Origin: Shewanella electrica
GTDB lineage: Bacteria; Pseudomonadota; Gammaproteobacteria; Enterobacterales; Shewanellaceae
Assembly: GCF_022321485.1 (NCBI RefSeq)
Contig: NZ_JAKOGG010000003.1
Span: 62,001 to 126,000, forward strand
Direction: 5' to 3'
DNA: 64,000 nucleotides
Of the stretch, positions 8,876-20,405 are shown in pieces (within the stretch, counting starts at the first letter, position 1; each line of letters begins with the position of its first letter). Below the pieces are notes generated by a model. It had not been told where the DNA came from and ran no database searches. It saw only the letters and a program-made list of their open reading frames with translations. Made by a program: the position numbers and the translations under genes.

Positions 8876-10306
8876 TTAGGGTTTATCCATAATGCGTTGG
8901 ATGATGGCGGTGGTTGAAATGCCATCTTCAAAGCCAAGCACTTTGACGCTGCCACCTGCGGCAATCACTTCTTGGCCGCCAGCAATCTCTTCCACCCGAT
9001 AATCGCCGCCTTTCACCAGCAGGTCTGGCAATAAACGGGCAATTAACCGCTGTGGAGTATCTTCGCTAAATGGCACCACCCAGTCGACCGCTGCCAACCC
9101 GGCCAATACTGCCATGCGGCGCTCAACATTATTGACCGGACGGCCTTCGCCCTTGAGGCGTTTGACTGAGGCATCATCGTTGACCGCCACAATCAAACGG
9201 TCGCCGAGCGCACGCGCATCTTTCAGATAAGACACGTGCCCTGCATGCAAAATATCAAAACAGCCGTTGGTCATCACAATGCGCTCACCCCGCAGATGCG
9301 CTTGCTCCATGGCGTACGCCAGTTGCTCTTCGCTGACCACGCCAAAGCCACTTTCACCTTGATGCGCCGATAACGCATCAATCAGCTCAATTCGGCTCAC
9401 GGTGGAAGTGCCCAGTTTGCCCACCACCACGCCAGCGGCAGTATTGGCGATAGCACACGCTTGTGGCAGATCGCTCCCCGCCGCCAATGCGGTCGCTAAG
9501 GTAGAAATCACTGTGTCGCCCGCGCCGGTCACGTCATACACTTCACGCGCTACGGTAGGAATATGTAACTCGTTGCCATCACGAGTGATCAGCGTCATGC
9601 CTTTTTCTGAGCGAGTCACCAGCATGGCTTCCAATGCGTATTGCGCAATCAAACCGCGCGCTTTGGCGACCAAGTCGGCTTCAGAGGTTACTGCACCGAC
9701 CACCGCTTCAAATTCGCTCATGTTCGGGGTGATCAAAGTGGCACCGTGGTAACGGCCAAAGTCGCTACCTTTTGGATCGACTAACACTTTCACGCCCAAT
9801 TCGCGGGCTTTCGCGATAAAGGCACGCGGATCGGCGATGGCGCCTTTGGCGTAATCCGACAGAATCGCCACATTGCAGTTGGCCAATAGTGCTTCTGCCT
9901 GCGCCAGCATTGCGCTGCTTTGATCAGCGGTGAAAGGCTCTTCAAAATCGAGGCGGATCAGTTGCTGATTGCGACTCAGCACCCGCAGCTTAGTAATGGT
10001 TGGCTTGTCGTTGACCTGCAACCACTCAGGGCTGACACCTTGCGCCTTCAAGCCATTGGTCAACGCCGTCGCTGTATCATCGGTACCGACAATACCGCTG
10101 AGCGCCACCTGCCCACCAAGCGCGGCAATGTTGAGCGCCACGTTGGCGGCACCACCGGGACGGTCTTCAATCTGGTTAATTTTTACCACGGGCACAGGCG
10201 CTTCTGGAGAGATACGTCCCGTTGGCCCTACCCAATAGCGGTCAAGCATCACATCGCCGACCACTAATACGCGAGCTTTTTCAAACGGAGGCAGGGTAAC
10301 TTTCAT
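8876..10306 (-). CDS. hldE: Bifunctional heptose-7-phosphate kinase / heptose-1-phosphate adenylyltransferase
   Basis: HldE carries out two steps in making ADP-heptose for the LPS inner core. The N-terminal ribokinase-type kinase covers about residues 1-318, with the PfkB signature including DVTGAGDT near residue 260. The C-terminal nucleotidyltransferase covers about 340-476, with [12 protein letters not shown] (HxGH motif). At 476 residues it has the family length. The next gene begins right at the stop codon. The gene is divergent from lpxL, another LPS gene. Its Shine-Dalgarno sequence is weak. Confidence 0.97.
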   Translation of the reverse strand: MKVTLPPFEKARVLVVGDVMLDRYWVGPTGRISPEAPVPVVKINQIEDRPGGAANVALNIAALGGQVALSGIVGTDDTATALTNGLKAQGVSPEWLQVNDKPTITKLRVLSRNQQLIRLDFEEPFTADQSSAMLAQAEALLANCNVAILSDYAKGAIADPRAFIAKARELGVKVLVDPKGSDFGRYHGATLITPNMSEFEAVVGAVTSEADLVAKARGLIAQYALEAMLVTRSEKGMTLITRDGNELHIPTVAREVYDVTGAGDTVISTLATALAAGSDLPQACAIANTAAGVVVGKLGTSTVSRIELIDALSAHQGESGFGVVSEEQLAYAMEQAHLRGERIVMTNGCFDILHAGHVSYLKDARALGDRLIVAVNDDASVKRLKGEGRPVNNVERRMAVLAGLAAVDWVVPFSEDTPQRLIARLLPDLLVKGGDYRVEEIAGGQEVIAAGGSVKVLGFEDGISTTAIIQRIMDKP

Positions 10307-10411
10307 TTAAGACAATCCGAACTAGGCTAAATTAAGTGTGGGATTGTACCGAATTTTTGCGTGAATTTGCGCTAGAATAGCCGCTAATTTTTATTGTGGG
10401 TAAAGTGAAAC

Positions 10412-11338
10412 GTGGTCGAGAAAGCACAATTTTCAAAACAGTTGCTGCATCCAAAATACTGGTTGCTATGGGTGGGCGTCGGTTTAACACATCTACTGAC
10501 AATGCTGCCGATGAAGTGGCAGATGCGTTTGGGCGCCCTGTTTGGTCGTATGGCGATGCCATTTGCGAAGAGTCGCGTGCACACGGCCCGACGTAATTTA
10601 GCCCTGTGTTTTCCGCAAATGCCGGAAGCCGAGCGCGAACAGTTACTTAAACGTAACTTTGAGGAAACTGGTAAAGCGATTTTCGATACCATTAACGCTT
10701 GGTGGTGGTCCGACAGCCGCATTCAGAACAACATGACCATCAAAGGCCAAGAATATGTGCAGCAGACGCTGGATGCTGGTCAAGGGGTGATTCTGTTCGC
10801 GGTGCATTGTCTGCCGCTAGAGATGGGCGCACGGATTTTTGGTCAGTTTAATCCGGGGGTGGGCGTCTATCGGCCACATAACCATCCGGTGATGGAATAC
10901 CTGCAAGTGAAAGGCCGCTTGCGCTCCAACAAAGCCTTGATCCCGAAACGCGATCTACGCCAGATGGTGCGCAGCCTGCGCGCCCCGAACGTGATTTGGT
11001 ATACCGCTGACCAAGATTTTGGCCGCTCCAGTGCGATTTTTATTCCGTTTTTTGCCGTGCCAGAAGCCGCGACCATTACCGGCGGCACGACGCTAGCGAA
11101 ACTCGGCAAAGCCAAAGTCTTGCCATTTTTTGTGGAGCGTAATGCTGACGATAACGGCTACACCATTGAGATTGAGCCACCGCTGGATAACTATCCGGGC
11201 GAAAATGAAGAGGCTGATGCCATCCGTGGCAATCACATCATTGAAGGGTTGATCTCGCGCAACATGACGCAGTACATGTGGCTGCATCGTCGCTTTAAAA
11301 CTCGGCCAGAAAAGAGCGATCCTTCGCTCTACAAATAA
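10412..11338 (+). CDS. lpxL: Kdo2-lipid IVA lauroyltransferase (LpxL/HtrB family)
   Basis: This 308-residue inner-membrane acyltransferase adds a secondary acyl chain to lipid A. An N-terminal hydrophobic segment (about residues 15-33) anchors it. The catalytic HX4E motif is H132 to E137 (HCLPLE), followed by RPHNHP and YTADQDFGR, both typical of the family. The GTG at 10412 is the earliest start because a TGA lies two codons upstream. LpxL, LpxM and LpxP are hard to separate by eye; LpxL is my best call. A TAGAAT at 10373-10378 may be part of its promoter. Confidence 0.85.
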   Translation: MVEKAQFSKQLLHPKYWLLWVGVGLTHLLTMLPMKWQMRLGALFGRMAMPFAKSRVHTARRNLALCFPQMPEAEREQLLKRNFEETGKAIFDTINAWWWSDSRIQNNMTIKGQEYVQQTLDAGQGVILFAVHCLPLEMGARIFGQFNPGVGVYRPHNHPVMEYLQVKGRLRSNKALIPKRDLRQMVRSLRAPNVIWYTADQDFGRSSAIFIPFFAVPEAATITGGTTLAKLGKAKVLPFFVERNADDNGYTIEIEPPLDNYPGENEEADAIRGNHIIEGLISRNMTQYMWLHRRFKTRPEKSDPSLYK

Positions 11339-11346
11339 GCTTGCCG

Positions 11347-13074
11347 TTATTCCGCTTGGGTTGGTAGACGAATACCAACCCGAGTGACTTCCCCGTGTTG
11401 TACCTCTGACACAATCCAACCGATACCCTGCCACATAAAGTGATCGCCGACGACCGGCGAGCTACCGAGCTGTTCTTTAATCAACTCGCCAACCGTCATC
11501 AGTTGATGGTCTTCGTCAAGCAAGAAACCGTATACCACCGCCATATCGGCCAGCAGCACATCCATGGTCATGAAGAAGTCACCAAAGAAACGTGTGGCAT
11601 CGCGTTTTTCTGGCGCTTCACTAAACATACGGCTCAGCGCATCCAGATCCGCCTCTTTGGCCAACACACACAAGGTATCGCCTGCTTTCAGCGTGGTACT
11701 GCCAGACGGATGCATCAGTTGATCATCACGAAATACCGCGGCAATACGGGTATCGTTGGGCATATTCAACTGGCGCAGTTGCTCACCGATACACCATTTA
11801 GACTCGCTGAGTTTATAGACAAAGATTTCCCACTCGCTAGCGGGATAGATCTCCACCCCTGAGCGCGATATCGGCTCAGGTTTGGGTGGCAACTCCACCT
11901 TGGCTAACCGCGCCGCATAGGTCAGCGTACTGCCCTGTAGCAGCAACGACACCAACACCACGAAGAAGGCTAAGTTGAAATAGAGTTGCGCGTGCGGCAA
12001 GCCCGCCATCATCGGGAATACCGCCAGAATGATCGGCACCGCGCCCCGCAATCCCACCCAAGAGATAAAGTGAATTTGCCGCGCTTGAAAGCGACGGAAC
12101 GGCGCCAAGCTGATCCACACCGCCACTGGACGGGCGATAAAGATCATCCCGAACGCCAGCACCAGTCCCGGCAATGCTACCGCTTCCAAATCGGTCGGCG
12201 TCATCAATAACCCCAATACTAAGAACATGCCGATTTGACTGACCCACGTCATGCCATCAAGCACGCTCAAAATCGCATGTTTACTGCGCGTGGCGCGGTT
12301 ACCAAGGAATAACCCCGTGAGATAAATCGACAAAATACCGCTGCCACCCAAGGCATTGGAAATGGCGTAAACCATCAAGCCACCGCTGAGCACCAAAATG
12401 GAGTACAGCCCTTCTGGCAATTTGGTACGGTTGACCAAACGCCAAATCAGCCAACCGCCAATAAGCCCAAGCAGCGCGCCGAAACCAAACTGCTTGATAA
12501 AACTCAGCAGCAGTTGGCTCGCCGACACATCGTTAGTGCTCGATGCCAGAATGCTGATCAACGTGACGGTGAGGAATACCGCCATCGGGTCGTTACTGCC
12601 CGATTCAATCTCCAGCGTGGAGCCAACCCGTTCGTTAATGGCGCGGCCTTTGAGCAAACTGAAGACAGCGGCGGCATCGGTAGAGCCGACAATGGCGCCC
12701 AGCAGCATGCCTTGCAGCCAATTGAGGCCAAACAGATAGCTAGCGAGTAAACCGGTAAGACAGGTGGTGATCACCACCCCAACGGTGGCTAATGAGAGTG
12801 CGGGCCACAAGGCCACACGGAAGCTGGCAACCCGCGTGCGCATGCCGCCATCGAGCAGAATAATCGCCAAAGCGAGGTTACTGACTAAATAAGCGGTGGA
12901 GTAATCATTAAAGACAATACCGCCGGGGCCATCTTCGCCAGCCAGCAGGCCAACACCGAGGAACACCACCAGAATCGGAATGCCAAGTCGCGAAGAGAGT
13001 GGGCTGAGCAATACACTGATAGCAGCTAATAAAGCACCGACCAGAAAAAAGCTGTTTATCGTGTTTGCATCCAT
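11347..13074 (-). CDS. nhaP2: Potassium/proton antiporter NhaP2 (CvrA)
   Basis: The 575-residue protein has an N-terminal CPA1 Na+/H+ exchanger domain of about twelve helices (residues 1-390), including [11 protein letters not shown], which holds the conserved exchanger aspartate. It is followed by an RCK_C/TrkA-C regulatory domain (about 400-485) and a C-terminal CorC/HlyC-like domain (about 500-575). This three-part layout is typical of NhaP2, which exchanges K+ for H+ across the inner membrane. GGAGTCGCC precedes the ATG. It converges with lpxL, with only 8 bases between the stops. Confidence 0.93.
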   Translation of the reverse strand: MDANTINSFFLVGALLAAISVLLSPLSSRLGIPILVVFLGVGLLAGEDGPGGIVFNDYSTAYLVSNLALAIILLDGGMRTRVASFRVALWPALSLATVGVVITTCLTGLLASYLFGLNWLQGMLLGAIVGSTDAAAVFSLLKGRAINERVGSTLEIESGSNDPMAVFLTVTLISILASSTNDVSASQLLLSFIKQFGFGALLGLIGGWLIWRLVNRTKLPEGLYSILVLSGGLMVYAISNALGGSGILSIYLTGLFLGNRATRSKHAILSVLDGMTWVSQIGMFLVLGLLMTPTDLEAVALPGLVLAFGMIFIARPVAVWISLAPFRRFQARQIHFISWVGLRGAVPIILAVFPMMAGLPHAQLYFNLAFFVVLVSLLLQGSTLTYAARLAKVELPPKPEPISRSGVEIYPASEWEIFVYKLSESKWCIGEQLRQLNMPNDTRIAAVFRDDQLMHPSGSTTLKAGDTLCVLAKEADLDALSRMFSEAPEKRDATRFFGDFFMTMDVLLADMAVVYGFLLDEDHQLMTVGELIKEQLGSSPVVGDHFMWQGIGWIVSEVQHGEVTRVGIRLPTQAE

Positions 13075-13491
13075 GGCGACTCCTTCTACATCAAACTTAT
13101 CTCGGGGTAATTACACCTATAAGCATAGAATTTAGCATAAAAAGTGATTATCTGGATGATTTTTAATTAATTTTTATTACCTAAATCGATAGATTAGTCC
13201 CGCAAATTAGTAACATTTAATCAATTAAGTGAGTTATTTACATCAATCATCAGTAGCAACCAGCACCAAATTTTTAAAATAGCCGTTTATTTATCGCGAC
13301 TTAGCTAAAATCGGTAAGTTTTTTCAAACATTTTTTAATGAAAGTAACATAGGTGTAAAAAGCGACGAATACAGTTGGGTTTCTTTAGCGATTTCACTAG
13401 AATAGTGGCCTCGTGCTCAGTTCAGGCTGGCCTAAGTTTGGCAGGTTACGCTGAGTTCTATAAAAGGCATTAATAAAAGCTGAAAGGTTGT
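13075..13491. other. Divergent nhaP2-L,D-transpeptidase intergenic region
   Basis: A 417-base AT-rich gap with no credible gene. It should hold the promoters of both divergent genes. AGTGAGTTATTTACAT at about 13227-13242 is a degenerate CRP-like palindrome; I do not rely on it. AAAGG just before the ATG at 13492 is the ribosome-binding site of the downstream gene. Confidence 0.4.
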
Positions 13492-14403
13492 ATGAAGACG
13501 TCGATTATCAGCGCCCTATTTTTGGGACTCACCACTCTCTCAACTGCGCTTGTCGCCAAAGAATATCCGTTACCTGCCAATGGCGGTCGCCTTATCGGCG
13601 ATAACGAGTATTTTGTTGTACCACATAAAAAACTCACTCTCGAAGGGATCGCTGCCGATTTCCAACTGGGGTTGACCAATATGTTGGAAGCCAACCCAAG
13701 TGCTGATCCATTTTTGCCTCATCCGCAAAGTACCTTGCTGATCCCACATCAGTTGATTCTGCCTGACGCACCAAGAGAAGGCATTGTTATCAACGTGGCG
13801 GAGATGCGCCTGTTTTACTATCCACCAGGCCGTAATGTGGTGGAAGTACTGCCTATCGGCATTGGTCAACTAGGCACCGATACCCCTGAAAACTGGGTGA
13901 CAAAAATCCGCCGTAAAAAAGCCAACCCAACGTGGACGCCAACCGCCAAGATGCATAAAGAATATGCCGCTCGCGGTGAGAAATTACCCAAAGTATGGCC
14001 TGCTGGCCCAGATAATCCGATGGGATTGTTTGCGTTGTACTTGGGTAACCTGTATGCGATTCACGGTACCAACGCCAGTTTTGGTATTGGCCTGCGCGTC
14101 AGCCACGGCTGTGTGCGTTTGCGTAATGAAGACATTGAGTATTTGTTCAAGTCTGTGCCAGTGGATACTCGCGTACAGTTCGTCAATCAACCAGTGAAAG
14201 CTACCGTTGAACCTGATGGCCGCCGCTACCTCGAAGTGCACAACCCACTGTCGCAAACTCAAGAAGAGTTCAACTCTGCGGCCCCTTCAATGCTGCAACT
14301 GACACCGAAAATGGTGCGCTTTATTGCCGACAAAAGCACTCAATCGCATGTGCTCAAACGCGTATTAGATGATCGCAGTGGTATTCCTACTCAGATCAAC
14401 TAA
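13492..14403 (+). CDS. L,D-transpeptidase (YkuD domain)
   Basis: The 303-residue secreted enzyme has a signal peptide (about residues 1-22, ending ALVAK). A LysM-like binding region follows at about 35-90, and the YkuD catalytic domain at about 97-215. The active-site signature is H191 in AIHGT and SHGCVRL (S204, H205, G206, C207, R209); C207 is the nucleophile. Such periplasmic enzymes make 3-3 peptidoglycan cross-links or attach proteins to peptidoglycan, as with the ErfK/YbiS group. It stands alone with its own terminator. Confidence 0.93.
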   Translation: MKTSIISALFLGLTTLSTALVAKEYPLPANGGRLIGDNEYFVVPHKKLTLEGIAADFQLGLTNMLEANPSADPFLPHPQSTLLIPHQLILPDAPREGIVINVAEMRLFYYPPGRNVVEVLPIGIGQLGTDTPENWVTKIRRKKANPTWTPTAKMHKEYAARGEKLPKVWPAGPDNPMGLFALYLGNLYAIHGTNASFGIGLRVSHGCVRLRNEDIEYLFKSVPVDTRVQFVNQPVKATVEPDGRRYLEVHNPLSQTQEEFNSAAPSMLQLTPKMVRFIADKSTQSHVLKRVLDDRSGIPTQIN

Positions 14404-14418
14404 GCATTGATTTCCCAT

Positions 14419-14448
14419 AAAAAAAGCCTGCTCGATGCAGGCTTTTTT
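14419..14448. terminator. Terminator between L,D-transpeptidase and M14 gene
   Basis: GCCTGC (14426-14431) pairs with GCAGGC (14437-14442) around TCGAT, flanked by A7 and T6. The symmetry lets it serve both converging genes. Confidence 0.9.
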
Positions 14449-14464
14449 GTTTTTAATCATTTAG

Positions 14465-15271
14465 TTAATGCGCAAGAATGTAATCCACGAAACGCTGCAT
14501 CACCGCGCTATTTGCCAAAATACGGCGGTCAAAGTTTTGCGTTGCAGGGGTTTCGCTACACGCACCGACTTTAGCGCCGCTACGCACCAACCAAGCTTCA
14601 AACGAGCTATCGAAGTGGTTGAAGATGAAACCGTTCTCGACTGGGCAACCGTCGATATCATCATCTTGAGCAACATCAAATGACTCGGCCAGCGCCGCCA
14701 ACAACTGCTGGCTGAAACTGCCTGGCTGTTGCCGTGGTTCAAATGAATAGAGATAAGTACGGGTTTGCAGCACATCTTCGTGGCAGGTCAAGATGCCATC
14801 TTTACTGGCGGCCTGCAGTAACTGGGCACTTTCCAGTAGGATTTTACCTTCCACCGTAGGCTTGGCATCGTCCACACCCGCGAGATAACCACGGTTAGGG
14901 TTTTCGCCGAAGATATTAAAGCGATGACCTTTGATAAATCCCGTTGGGTTGTTCAATGGCAACAGTGACAGATTCACCTGCTCAAACAGCTCGGGTGACA
15001 ACCCAGAGAGAAAGTGCAACATGCCCCACGGGCCGGCGGCTTCTTCACCGTGGAAGCCAGAACTGATCAAAATTGAGGGTAAACCGGCAGAAGCTTTAGG
15101 TGACTGCAATAGCTGTATTGGGTGGCCTTCAACTTTACCTAAGGTGCGGGGTTTTAAATTCAGTCGCTGACACTCTTCATCAAGTAACGCCATATAGCGT
15201 TCGATGTCATGACTTTCACAGGTAAAAATTTCAGATTGCCAGCTGTAACGCTGATAGGGAGAGCGACTCAT
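14465..15271 (-). CDS. M14-family zinc carboxypeptidase / murein peptide amidase-like
   Basis: The 268-residue cytosolic-looking protein has the M14/succinylglutamate desuccinylase layout. Zinc ligands are H74 and E77 (FHGEEAAG) and H164 (LTCHED); the catalytic glutamate is probably E240 in SETPA. LPLNNPTGF and NPNRGY are substrate-pocket motifs of the family. It probably trims peptidoglycan peptides or other peptides in the manner of MpaA, but the substrate cannot be told from sequence. It lies downstream of glnE on the same strand, 172 bases away, so it may have its own promoter. Confidence 0.8.
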   Translation of the reverse strand: MSRSPYQRYSWQSEIFTCESHDIERYMALLDEECQRLNLKPRTLGKVEGHPIQLLQSPKASAGLPSILISSGFHGEEAAGPWGMLHFLSGLSPELFEQVNLSLLPLNNPTGFIKGHRFNIFGENPNRGYLAGVDDAKPTVEGKILLESAQLLQAASKDGILTCHEDVLQTRTYLYSFEPRQQPGSFSQQLLAALAESFDVAQDDDIDGCPVENGFIFNHFDSSFEAWLVRSGAKVGACSETPATQNFDRRILANSAVMQRFVDYILAH

Positions 15272-15443
15272 CCTTCACATTCCTTAGAACTTATTCGCAG
15301 CCATTTTAACAGCTCACGATTTTTATGCCTTACAAATCATCATGCGGATTTTTCACGTTATGCGTGACTAATGGCTTTGTTTGCCATGCCGCTGACGGAG
15401 TTAAGCCAGCACGCCTTAATTCACTTAAACAGGTCAACCGCGT

Positions 15444-18305
15444 CTAGCTCGGCTCAACGCTAATGCCCAGTACATCGTGATAGATCTCAACCACTTGCGT
15501 TGCAGACTGGCTAACTTGATCCCACGGCAACTGGGTCGGTTTACCCGCCAAGGTAAGATGATGACTCTCATCACGCAGCTGACAGTAGATTTGCGTTAGC
15601 GCTTGCGCGCACATCACCGGGATTAACTCCAGCTCCGCCGCCACTTCAAAGATGCGCACATTGTCCGACCACATGCATAGCTCAGAGTATTGATGCGCAT
15701 TAGCCAGCACTAAATACTGCGCAATAAATTCGATATCAGCAATGCCGCCCGCACTTTGTTTGAGGTCAAACATCTCTTTGGGCACTTTCAGCAGATGTTC
15801 TCGCATCTTGAGCCGCATCTGGTGTACTTGCTCGGCCAGTTGCTGCGGTTCACGTTGCATGCTCAATACGCTGGTACGAATGTCGGCAAAGCGCTCAGCC
15901 AAGCTGTTATCACCATAGATAAAGCGTGCCCGCACTAACGCTTGATGTTCCCACGTCCACGCATCTTGCTGTTGATATTCGGCAAAGCTGTCGATACTGC
16001 TCACCAATAATCCTGCCGCGCCACTCGGACGTAAGCGTAAATCCACGTCGTACAAGATGCCAGACACGGTACGGGTGGCAAACAGATGCTGAATGCGCTG
16101 CGCTAGCTTGGCGTAAAACAAGCCGACTTCAATCGGTTTGTCGCCGTTGGTGCTGCCCTCAGTCGCATTATGCAAAAATACTAAATCTAGATCGGAGCCG
16201 TAACCGAGTTCGATACCGCCTAACTTGCCGTAGCCCACCACCGCAAACGCCATATCGCCAGCGCGAATACCTTGCGGCTCACCAAACCGTTCGGTGACTT
16301 GCTGCCATGCGTAGTGCACCACTTGCTCAATCAGTGCCTCAGCCAAGAAGGTTAAGTGGTCACTCACTTCCATTACCGGCAACACACCGGTGACATCGGC
16401 CGCGGCAATCTTTAACTGCTGCGACAGCTTGAACTGGCGCATGCCTTCCATCAGCTGCTCCATATCATCGGCTGGAATGCGCAGCAGATATTGACGCAGT
16501 TCGCTGGCGTAATCATCCAGCGAGGTGGTGTTATACAGCTGTGCTGGTTCAATGAGTTCATCGAGCAACATCGGGAAACGTGCTAACTCGGAGGCAATCC
16601 ACGGGCTAGCGCTACACAGGCTGATCAGTTGTTGCCGTGCGCCGGGGTTTTCATACAACAATTCAAGATAGGTGGTGCGGGTGAGGATCTGCTCCAACAC
16701 GCCACACACCGGATTGAAGGCATCGACCGGATTATTGGTCAGGCCGATCTCTTCCAGCAGCTTTGGCATCAACTTATCGAGAGTTTCACGCCCACGCGGC
16801 CCGATAGAACGGCGTGCCACAGTGTCCTTCCAGGCAAATAAGGCTTCAGCTAGGGCGCCATCATCTAAACCGTGTTCAGTGAGCAGTAGTTTGGCATCTT
16901 CCAGATGTGGTGCGCACCACAGCTGAACTGTCCAACAGTCATACACCGCATCACTGCTTTCTTCTCCGCCAACCGCATCGCGGAAATGGCGATGGATTTT
17001 GGTCATCGCCGCTTCAATCTTAGCGCGCAACTCAGCTTCATTGGCCGTGTCGGTGGCGTAACACAGACGATGCCAATCTAAGGCGTTGTCCGGCAAAGTT
17101 TGCGTCTGTTTGTCACCAATCGCCTGCAATAGGTTTTCCACTTGGCGCAACAAGGAATAGGCACTGCGCAGCTCATCGGCGGCAAAATAATCCAGTTGAT
17201 GAAAATGATATAAGGCGTCAATCGCTTCATAGATGCTTTGGCAGCGCAACTCTGGCTCACGGCCACCGCGGATCAATTGAAAGCTTTGCACCACGAATTC
17301 GACTTCACGAATGCCACCGGCACCCAGCTTGATGTTGTCGGTCAACTGACGGCGACGCACCTCTTGGGCAATCAGTTGTTTCATGCGCCGCAGCGAATCA
17401 ATGGCTGAAAAATCGATGTAACGGCGATAGATAAATGGGCGCAATAAGTCATGCAGTTGATCAGAAAAGTGGTTCCACGGCCCCAGTGCGCGCGCTTTAA
17501 CCATGGCGTAGCGCTCCCACTCACGCCCCTGCTCTTGGTAGTAATCTTCCAGCGCGCTGTAGCTGACCACTAACGGCCCACTTTCGCCATAAGGCCGCAA
17601 ACGCATATCCACGCGGAACACAAAACCATCGGTGGTGACTTGACCGAGCAGATTGACCAAACGTTGGCCCATGCGGATAAAAAACTGTTGATTGTCGAGT
17701 GTGCGGCGGCCGCCGACGGTTTCACCATGTTCTGGGAAGGTAAAAATCAGGTCGATATCGGAGGAGAAATTCAGCTCGCGGCCCCCCAACTTGCCCATGC
17801 CGAGGATCATCAACGGCTGCGGTGTGCCCTGTTTATCGCAAGGTGTACCAAGCGACTGACACATGTCGTTATACAGCCAATCACGGCCAGCGATAATCAA
17901 GGCTTCGGCTAATACGGAGAGATCTAGCAGCGAGTTTTCTAACGGCGACAAACCGAGAAAATCGCACCACGCTAAGCGCACCATCTGCTTATTACGGAAT
18001 TGACGCAGCACCTGTTTGGCTTGCTCTTCACTGCCCACCTCCTGCATTAACTCGTGCAGTGTCGCAGTAAAATGCTGTCGTTCGGGGCGATTAAAACCTT
18101 GCTGAAAAAACTCGTTAATCCATTCGGGGTGACGGCATAGTTGCTCGGCAACAAAGTCACTCAGCCCCAATACAGCGCGCAAGCTAGCTAACTGCTCAGG
18201 CAGCAGTTTCCCCCACTCTGGCCACGCCTGCTGTAGCTGAGCAAGATGTTTATCCGCTACCTGATTAACAAGCTCAGAATCATAGTCGTTGCGCTGTGAA
18301 TTCAT
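15444..18305 (-). CDS. glnE: Bifunctional glutamine synthetase adenylyltransferase/deadenylylase
   Basis: GlnE adds or removes AMP on glutamine synthetase in response to PII state, adjusting nitrogen assimilation. The 953 residues match the family. Two nucleotidyltransferase domains are visible: [16 protein letters not shown] near residue 170 (deadenylylase half) and [16 protein letters not shown] near residue 700 (adenylylase half), each followed by a helical PII-uridylyltransferase-associated domain. The upstream region, shared with the lipoprotein gene, contains a 13-bp palindrome whose reverse strand reads TTGACA. The E. coli order hldE-glnE-ygiF-ygiM is kept, but with insertions. Confidence 0.97.
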   Translation of the reverse strand: MNSQRNDYDSELVNQVADKHLAQLQQAWPEWGKLLPEQLASLRAVLGLSDFVAEQLCRHPEWINEFFQQGFNRPERQHFTATLHELMQEVGSEEQAKQVLRQFRNKQMVRLAWCDFLGLSPLENSLLDLSVLAEALIIAGRDWLYNDMCQSLGTPCDKQGTPQPLMILGMGKLGGRELNFSSDIDLIFTFPEHGETVGGRRTLDNQQFFIRMGQRLVNLLGQVTTDGFVFRVDMRLRPYGESGPLVVSYSALEDYYQEQGREWERYAMVKARALGPWNHFSDQLHDLLRPFIYRRYIDFSAIDSLRRMKQLIAQEVRRRQLTDNIKLGAGGIREVEFVVQSFQLIRGGREPELRCQSIYEAIDALYHFHQLDYFAADELRSAYSLLRQVENLLQAIGDKQTQTLPDNALDWHRLCYATDTANEAELRAKIEAAMTKIHRHFRDAVGGEESSDAVYDCWTVQLWCAPHLEDAKLLLTEHGLDDGALAEALFAWKDTVARRSIGPRGRETLDKLMPKLLEEIGLTNNPVDAFNPVCGVLEQILTRTTYLELLYENPGARQQLISLCSASPWIASELARFPMLLDELIEPAQLYNTTSLDDYASELRQYLLRIPADDMEQLMEGMRQFKLSQQLKIAAADVTGVLPVMEVSDHLTFLAEALIEQVVHYAWQQVTERFGEPQGIRAGDMAFAVVGYGKLGGIELGYGSDLDLVFLHNATEGSTNGDKPIEVGLFYAKLAQRIQHLFATRTVSGILYDVDLRLRPSGAAGLLVSSIDSFAEYQQQDAWTWEHQALVRARFIYGDNSLAERFADIRTSVLSMQREPQQLAEQVHQMRLKMREHLLKVPKEMFDLKQSAGGIADIEFIAQYLVLANAHQYSELCMWSDNVRIFEVAAELELIPVMCAQALTQIYCQLRDESHHLTLAGKPTQLPWDQVSQSATQVVEIYHDVLGISVEPS

Positions 18306-18334
18306 TCCTAATTAGCCCCCGCTAAATTCCGTTC

Positions 18335-18347
18335 GACATAATATGTC
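18335..18347. promoter_or_regulatory. 13-bp palindromic operator, copy 1
   Basis: GACATAATATGTC is a perfect palindrome apart from its centre base. It sits between divergent glnE and the lipoprotein gene that opens the PspA-type island. The same sequence, read on the other strand, occurs twice before the DUF2170 gene (22143-22155 and 22177-22189). On the minus strand the site is embedded in TTGACATATTATGTC, so it overlaps a possible -35 box pointing to glnE. Binding protein unknown. Confidence 0.65.
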
Positions 18348-18527
18348 AAAATATGTTATAGATCCGCGTACTCTTCGTTTGTATCATGCACATAACTCGA
18401 CATTGTGTGCTGGTATAGTTATCGATGAATGAGTACCAGTCGGACAGGTTACACCAACTCAACGCATGAGCCTATGGCAGGATGAGAACAGTGTGTTTAG
18501 GCTAATGTTAAAATAAATGGAGATTAC

Positions 18528-19478
18528 ATGGCGAGGATGTTAATCCGAGTTTTCGGCATATTTTTGCTGCTGTCCCTCGTAGGATGCGGGGATAATACTG
18601 CCGAAGATATTGCCCAATATCAGCAGCTCGATAATCAACGGCTCAACAGTTTGAGTCAAAAATTAGATAACAACGAAATTCGTAATGCCATGTTGCTAAA
18701 GCAATATGCGCAGATTTTAAAGAATGAACGTAGTGATCTAGCCCCGTTACTGGATCAGCTCGTGCTGGATGCGACCAAAGATGGTCCAAGCTTTAAGGCG
18801 TTAGCACAACGGCTTGAAGATGCTAAGCACACGCCAAACTTCCCCGATAAAAATGCGCAACTGCAGGAACTGAAAGACATCTACGATGCCACTGAACCGA
18901 GCCAGTTTAACGACTTGTTATCAGATCCTGTCAACGTGATCGCTGATATGTCTAACGGCAAGTTAGCGCGGGTTAATGCCATCAGCCCGGCAGCATCTAA
19001 AACCGCCAACAATGCTGAAGACTTTGGCGCGGGGAGTCAGTTAGTCGGCAACCCGAATTATGGTCACTGGCAAACTAACAGCAGCGGCATGTCGTTCTGG
19101 GAATGGTATGGCATGTACTCGATGTTCAATAACATTTTCAACCGCCCGATTTATTACGATAGCTGGTCACGCCATCGCGACTACAGTTATTACAACGACG
19201 TAGGTCGTTATCGCTATACCTCACCGAAACAGCGTCAAACACAAGACAGTGTTTACCAACGCACCAAAAAACAATTCGGCAACCAAGGCAAGCGCTTTGA
19301 TAGTCCATATGCGAAGTCTCGCACCGGCTCCACCGCACTATCACGCCAAAGCCGCAGTACCCCCGCACCCACGGCCTCCCGTAGCAGCGGCAGTACGTTC
19401 CGTTCTAACTACGCCAAGGACAGCAGTTTTAGAAACTCTAGTTCGCGCACTTCCCGTGGCGTTAGCCGCGGTAAATAA
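18528..19478 (+). CDS. Lipoprotein opening the PspA/DUF350 island
   Basis: The 316-residue protein has a lipoprotein signal: hydrophobic residues 4-18 and lipobox LVGC at about 17-20. A coiled-coil-prone helical region follows (about 30-130), then an aromatic stretch rich in W, Y and N (about 180-235), then a Ser/Arg/Thr-rich low-complexity tail from about 240. I do not recognise the family. It could correspond in position to the YjfM lipoprotein of the E. coli yjf cluster; that is inference. GGAG lies 5 bases before the ATG. The DUF350 gene starts 24 bases downstream. Confidence 0.75.
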   Translation: MARMLIRVFGIFLLLSLVGCGDNTAEDIAQYQQLDNQRLNSLSQKLDNNEIRNAMLLKQYAQILKNERSDLAPLLDQLVLDATKDGPSFKALAQRLEDAKHTPNFPDKNAQLQELKDIYDATEPSQFNDLLSDPVNVIADMSNGKLARVNAISPAASKTANNAEDFGAGSQLVGNPNYGHWQTNSSGMSFWEWYGMYSMFNNIFNRPIYYDSWSRHRDYSYYNDVGRYRYTSPKQRQTQDSVYQRTKKQFGNQGKRFDSPYAKSRTGSTALSRQSRSTPAPTASRSSGSTFRSNYAKDSSFRNSSSRTSRGVSRGK

Positions 19479-19502
19479 CTGACAAAGATATAAGGAATAA
19501 CA

Positions 19503-20402
19503 ATGACGCTTTTTCAGGAATTCGGTATTACACAGGAATTGGCGATTATCCTCGCCATCGACCTCGGCATCGCCGTACTGCTGTTAACACTGATGCGCTA
19601 CATGCAAGGCTGGAGTGCAAAAGTAAATAGCCGTGATGAGCTGGCAGTGCGCGACAACTTTGCCTTCGGCATTAGCACCGCTGGTGCCGTCGGCGCGCTG
19701 GGTATTGTGCTCACTGGCGCCATCACCGGTGCCGCGGCTCACAGCTATGCGCAAGAAGCTATCGGCATGGCTTCTTACGGTATTTGCGGTTTAATCCTCA
19801 TTAAACTCGGCCGCTTCGTGCACGATAAAATTGCGCTAAACCATGTGGATAAAACCGCCGCCATTTTGAAAGGCAACATTTCGGTTGCTATCGTCGATGC
19901 CGGTGCCGCCATGGCAACCGCCTTGGTGATCCGCGCAGTGCTGATTTGGGCCGAAGATTTGACCGTCAATACCTTCATCGCCATCTTCAGCGCTTTTGCC
20001 GTATCGCAACTGATGTTAGTGGTGCTGACGCGCGCGCTGGAGATTTTCTATCGCCGCCGCAACCAAGGCCATTCGCTGCAACAAGCACTGGAAGAAGGCA
20101 ACACAGCATTGGCACTGCGCCACGCTGGCGCGATGCTAGCGATGGGCTTTACCTTTAACGCTGCGAGTCATTTCATGGTGTACGACCCAACCACTTATGT
20201 GACCAACCTGTTTGGCTGGTTTGTATTTTCACTGATGATGCTGCTGGTATTGAGCATTCTGCTGTGGGTGGTGAAAAAGCTAGTGCTGGCGCGTATTGAT
20301 CTGTCAGATGAAATTGAACGCCAACAAAACATTGGCCTCGCCGCGGTTGAGATGGCGATCAGTATTTCTATCGCCGTTATCATGACTGGCTTGATGGCAT
20401 AA
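19503..20402 (+). CDS. DUF350 (YjfL-type) membrane protein, duplicated domain
   Basis: The 299-residue protein is mostly hydrophobic, with about eight helices in two similar halves of about 140 residues. Half one contains DNFAFGISTAGAVGALGIVLTGA; half two contains LRHAGAMLAMGFTFNAA. Such halves match the DUF350 unit seen once in E. coli YjfL (about 130 residues), so this is a tandem version. The function is unknown; the family is found with PspA-type and polyamine genes. AAGGA lies 7 bases before the ATG, and the next gene begins 3 bases after the stop. Confidence 0.85.
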   Translation: MTLFQEFGITQELAIILAIDLGIAVLLLTLMRYMQGWSAKVNSRDELAVRDNFAFGISTAGAVGALGIVLTGAITGAAAHSYAQEAIGMASYGICGLILIKLGRFVHDKIALNHVDKTAAILKGNISVAIVDAGAAMATALVIRAVLIWAEDLTVNTFIAIFSAFAVSQLMLVVLTRALEIFYRRRNQGHSLQQALEEGNTALALRHAGAMLAMGFTFNAASHFMVYDPTTYVTNLFGWFVFSLMMLLVLSILLWVVKKLVLARIDLSDEIERQQNIGLAAVEMAISISIAVIMTGLMA

Positions 20403-20405
20403 GTT

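Noticed and set aside
13227-13242. CRP site before the L,D-transpeptidase
   Set aside because: Only a degenerate match, unlike the perfect one at 5508.
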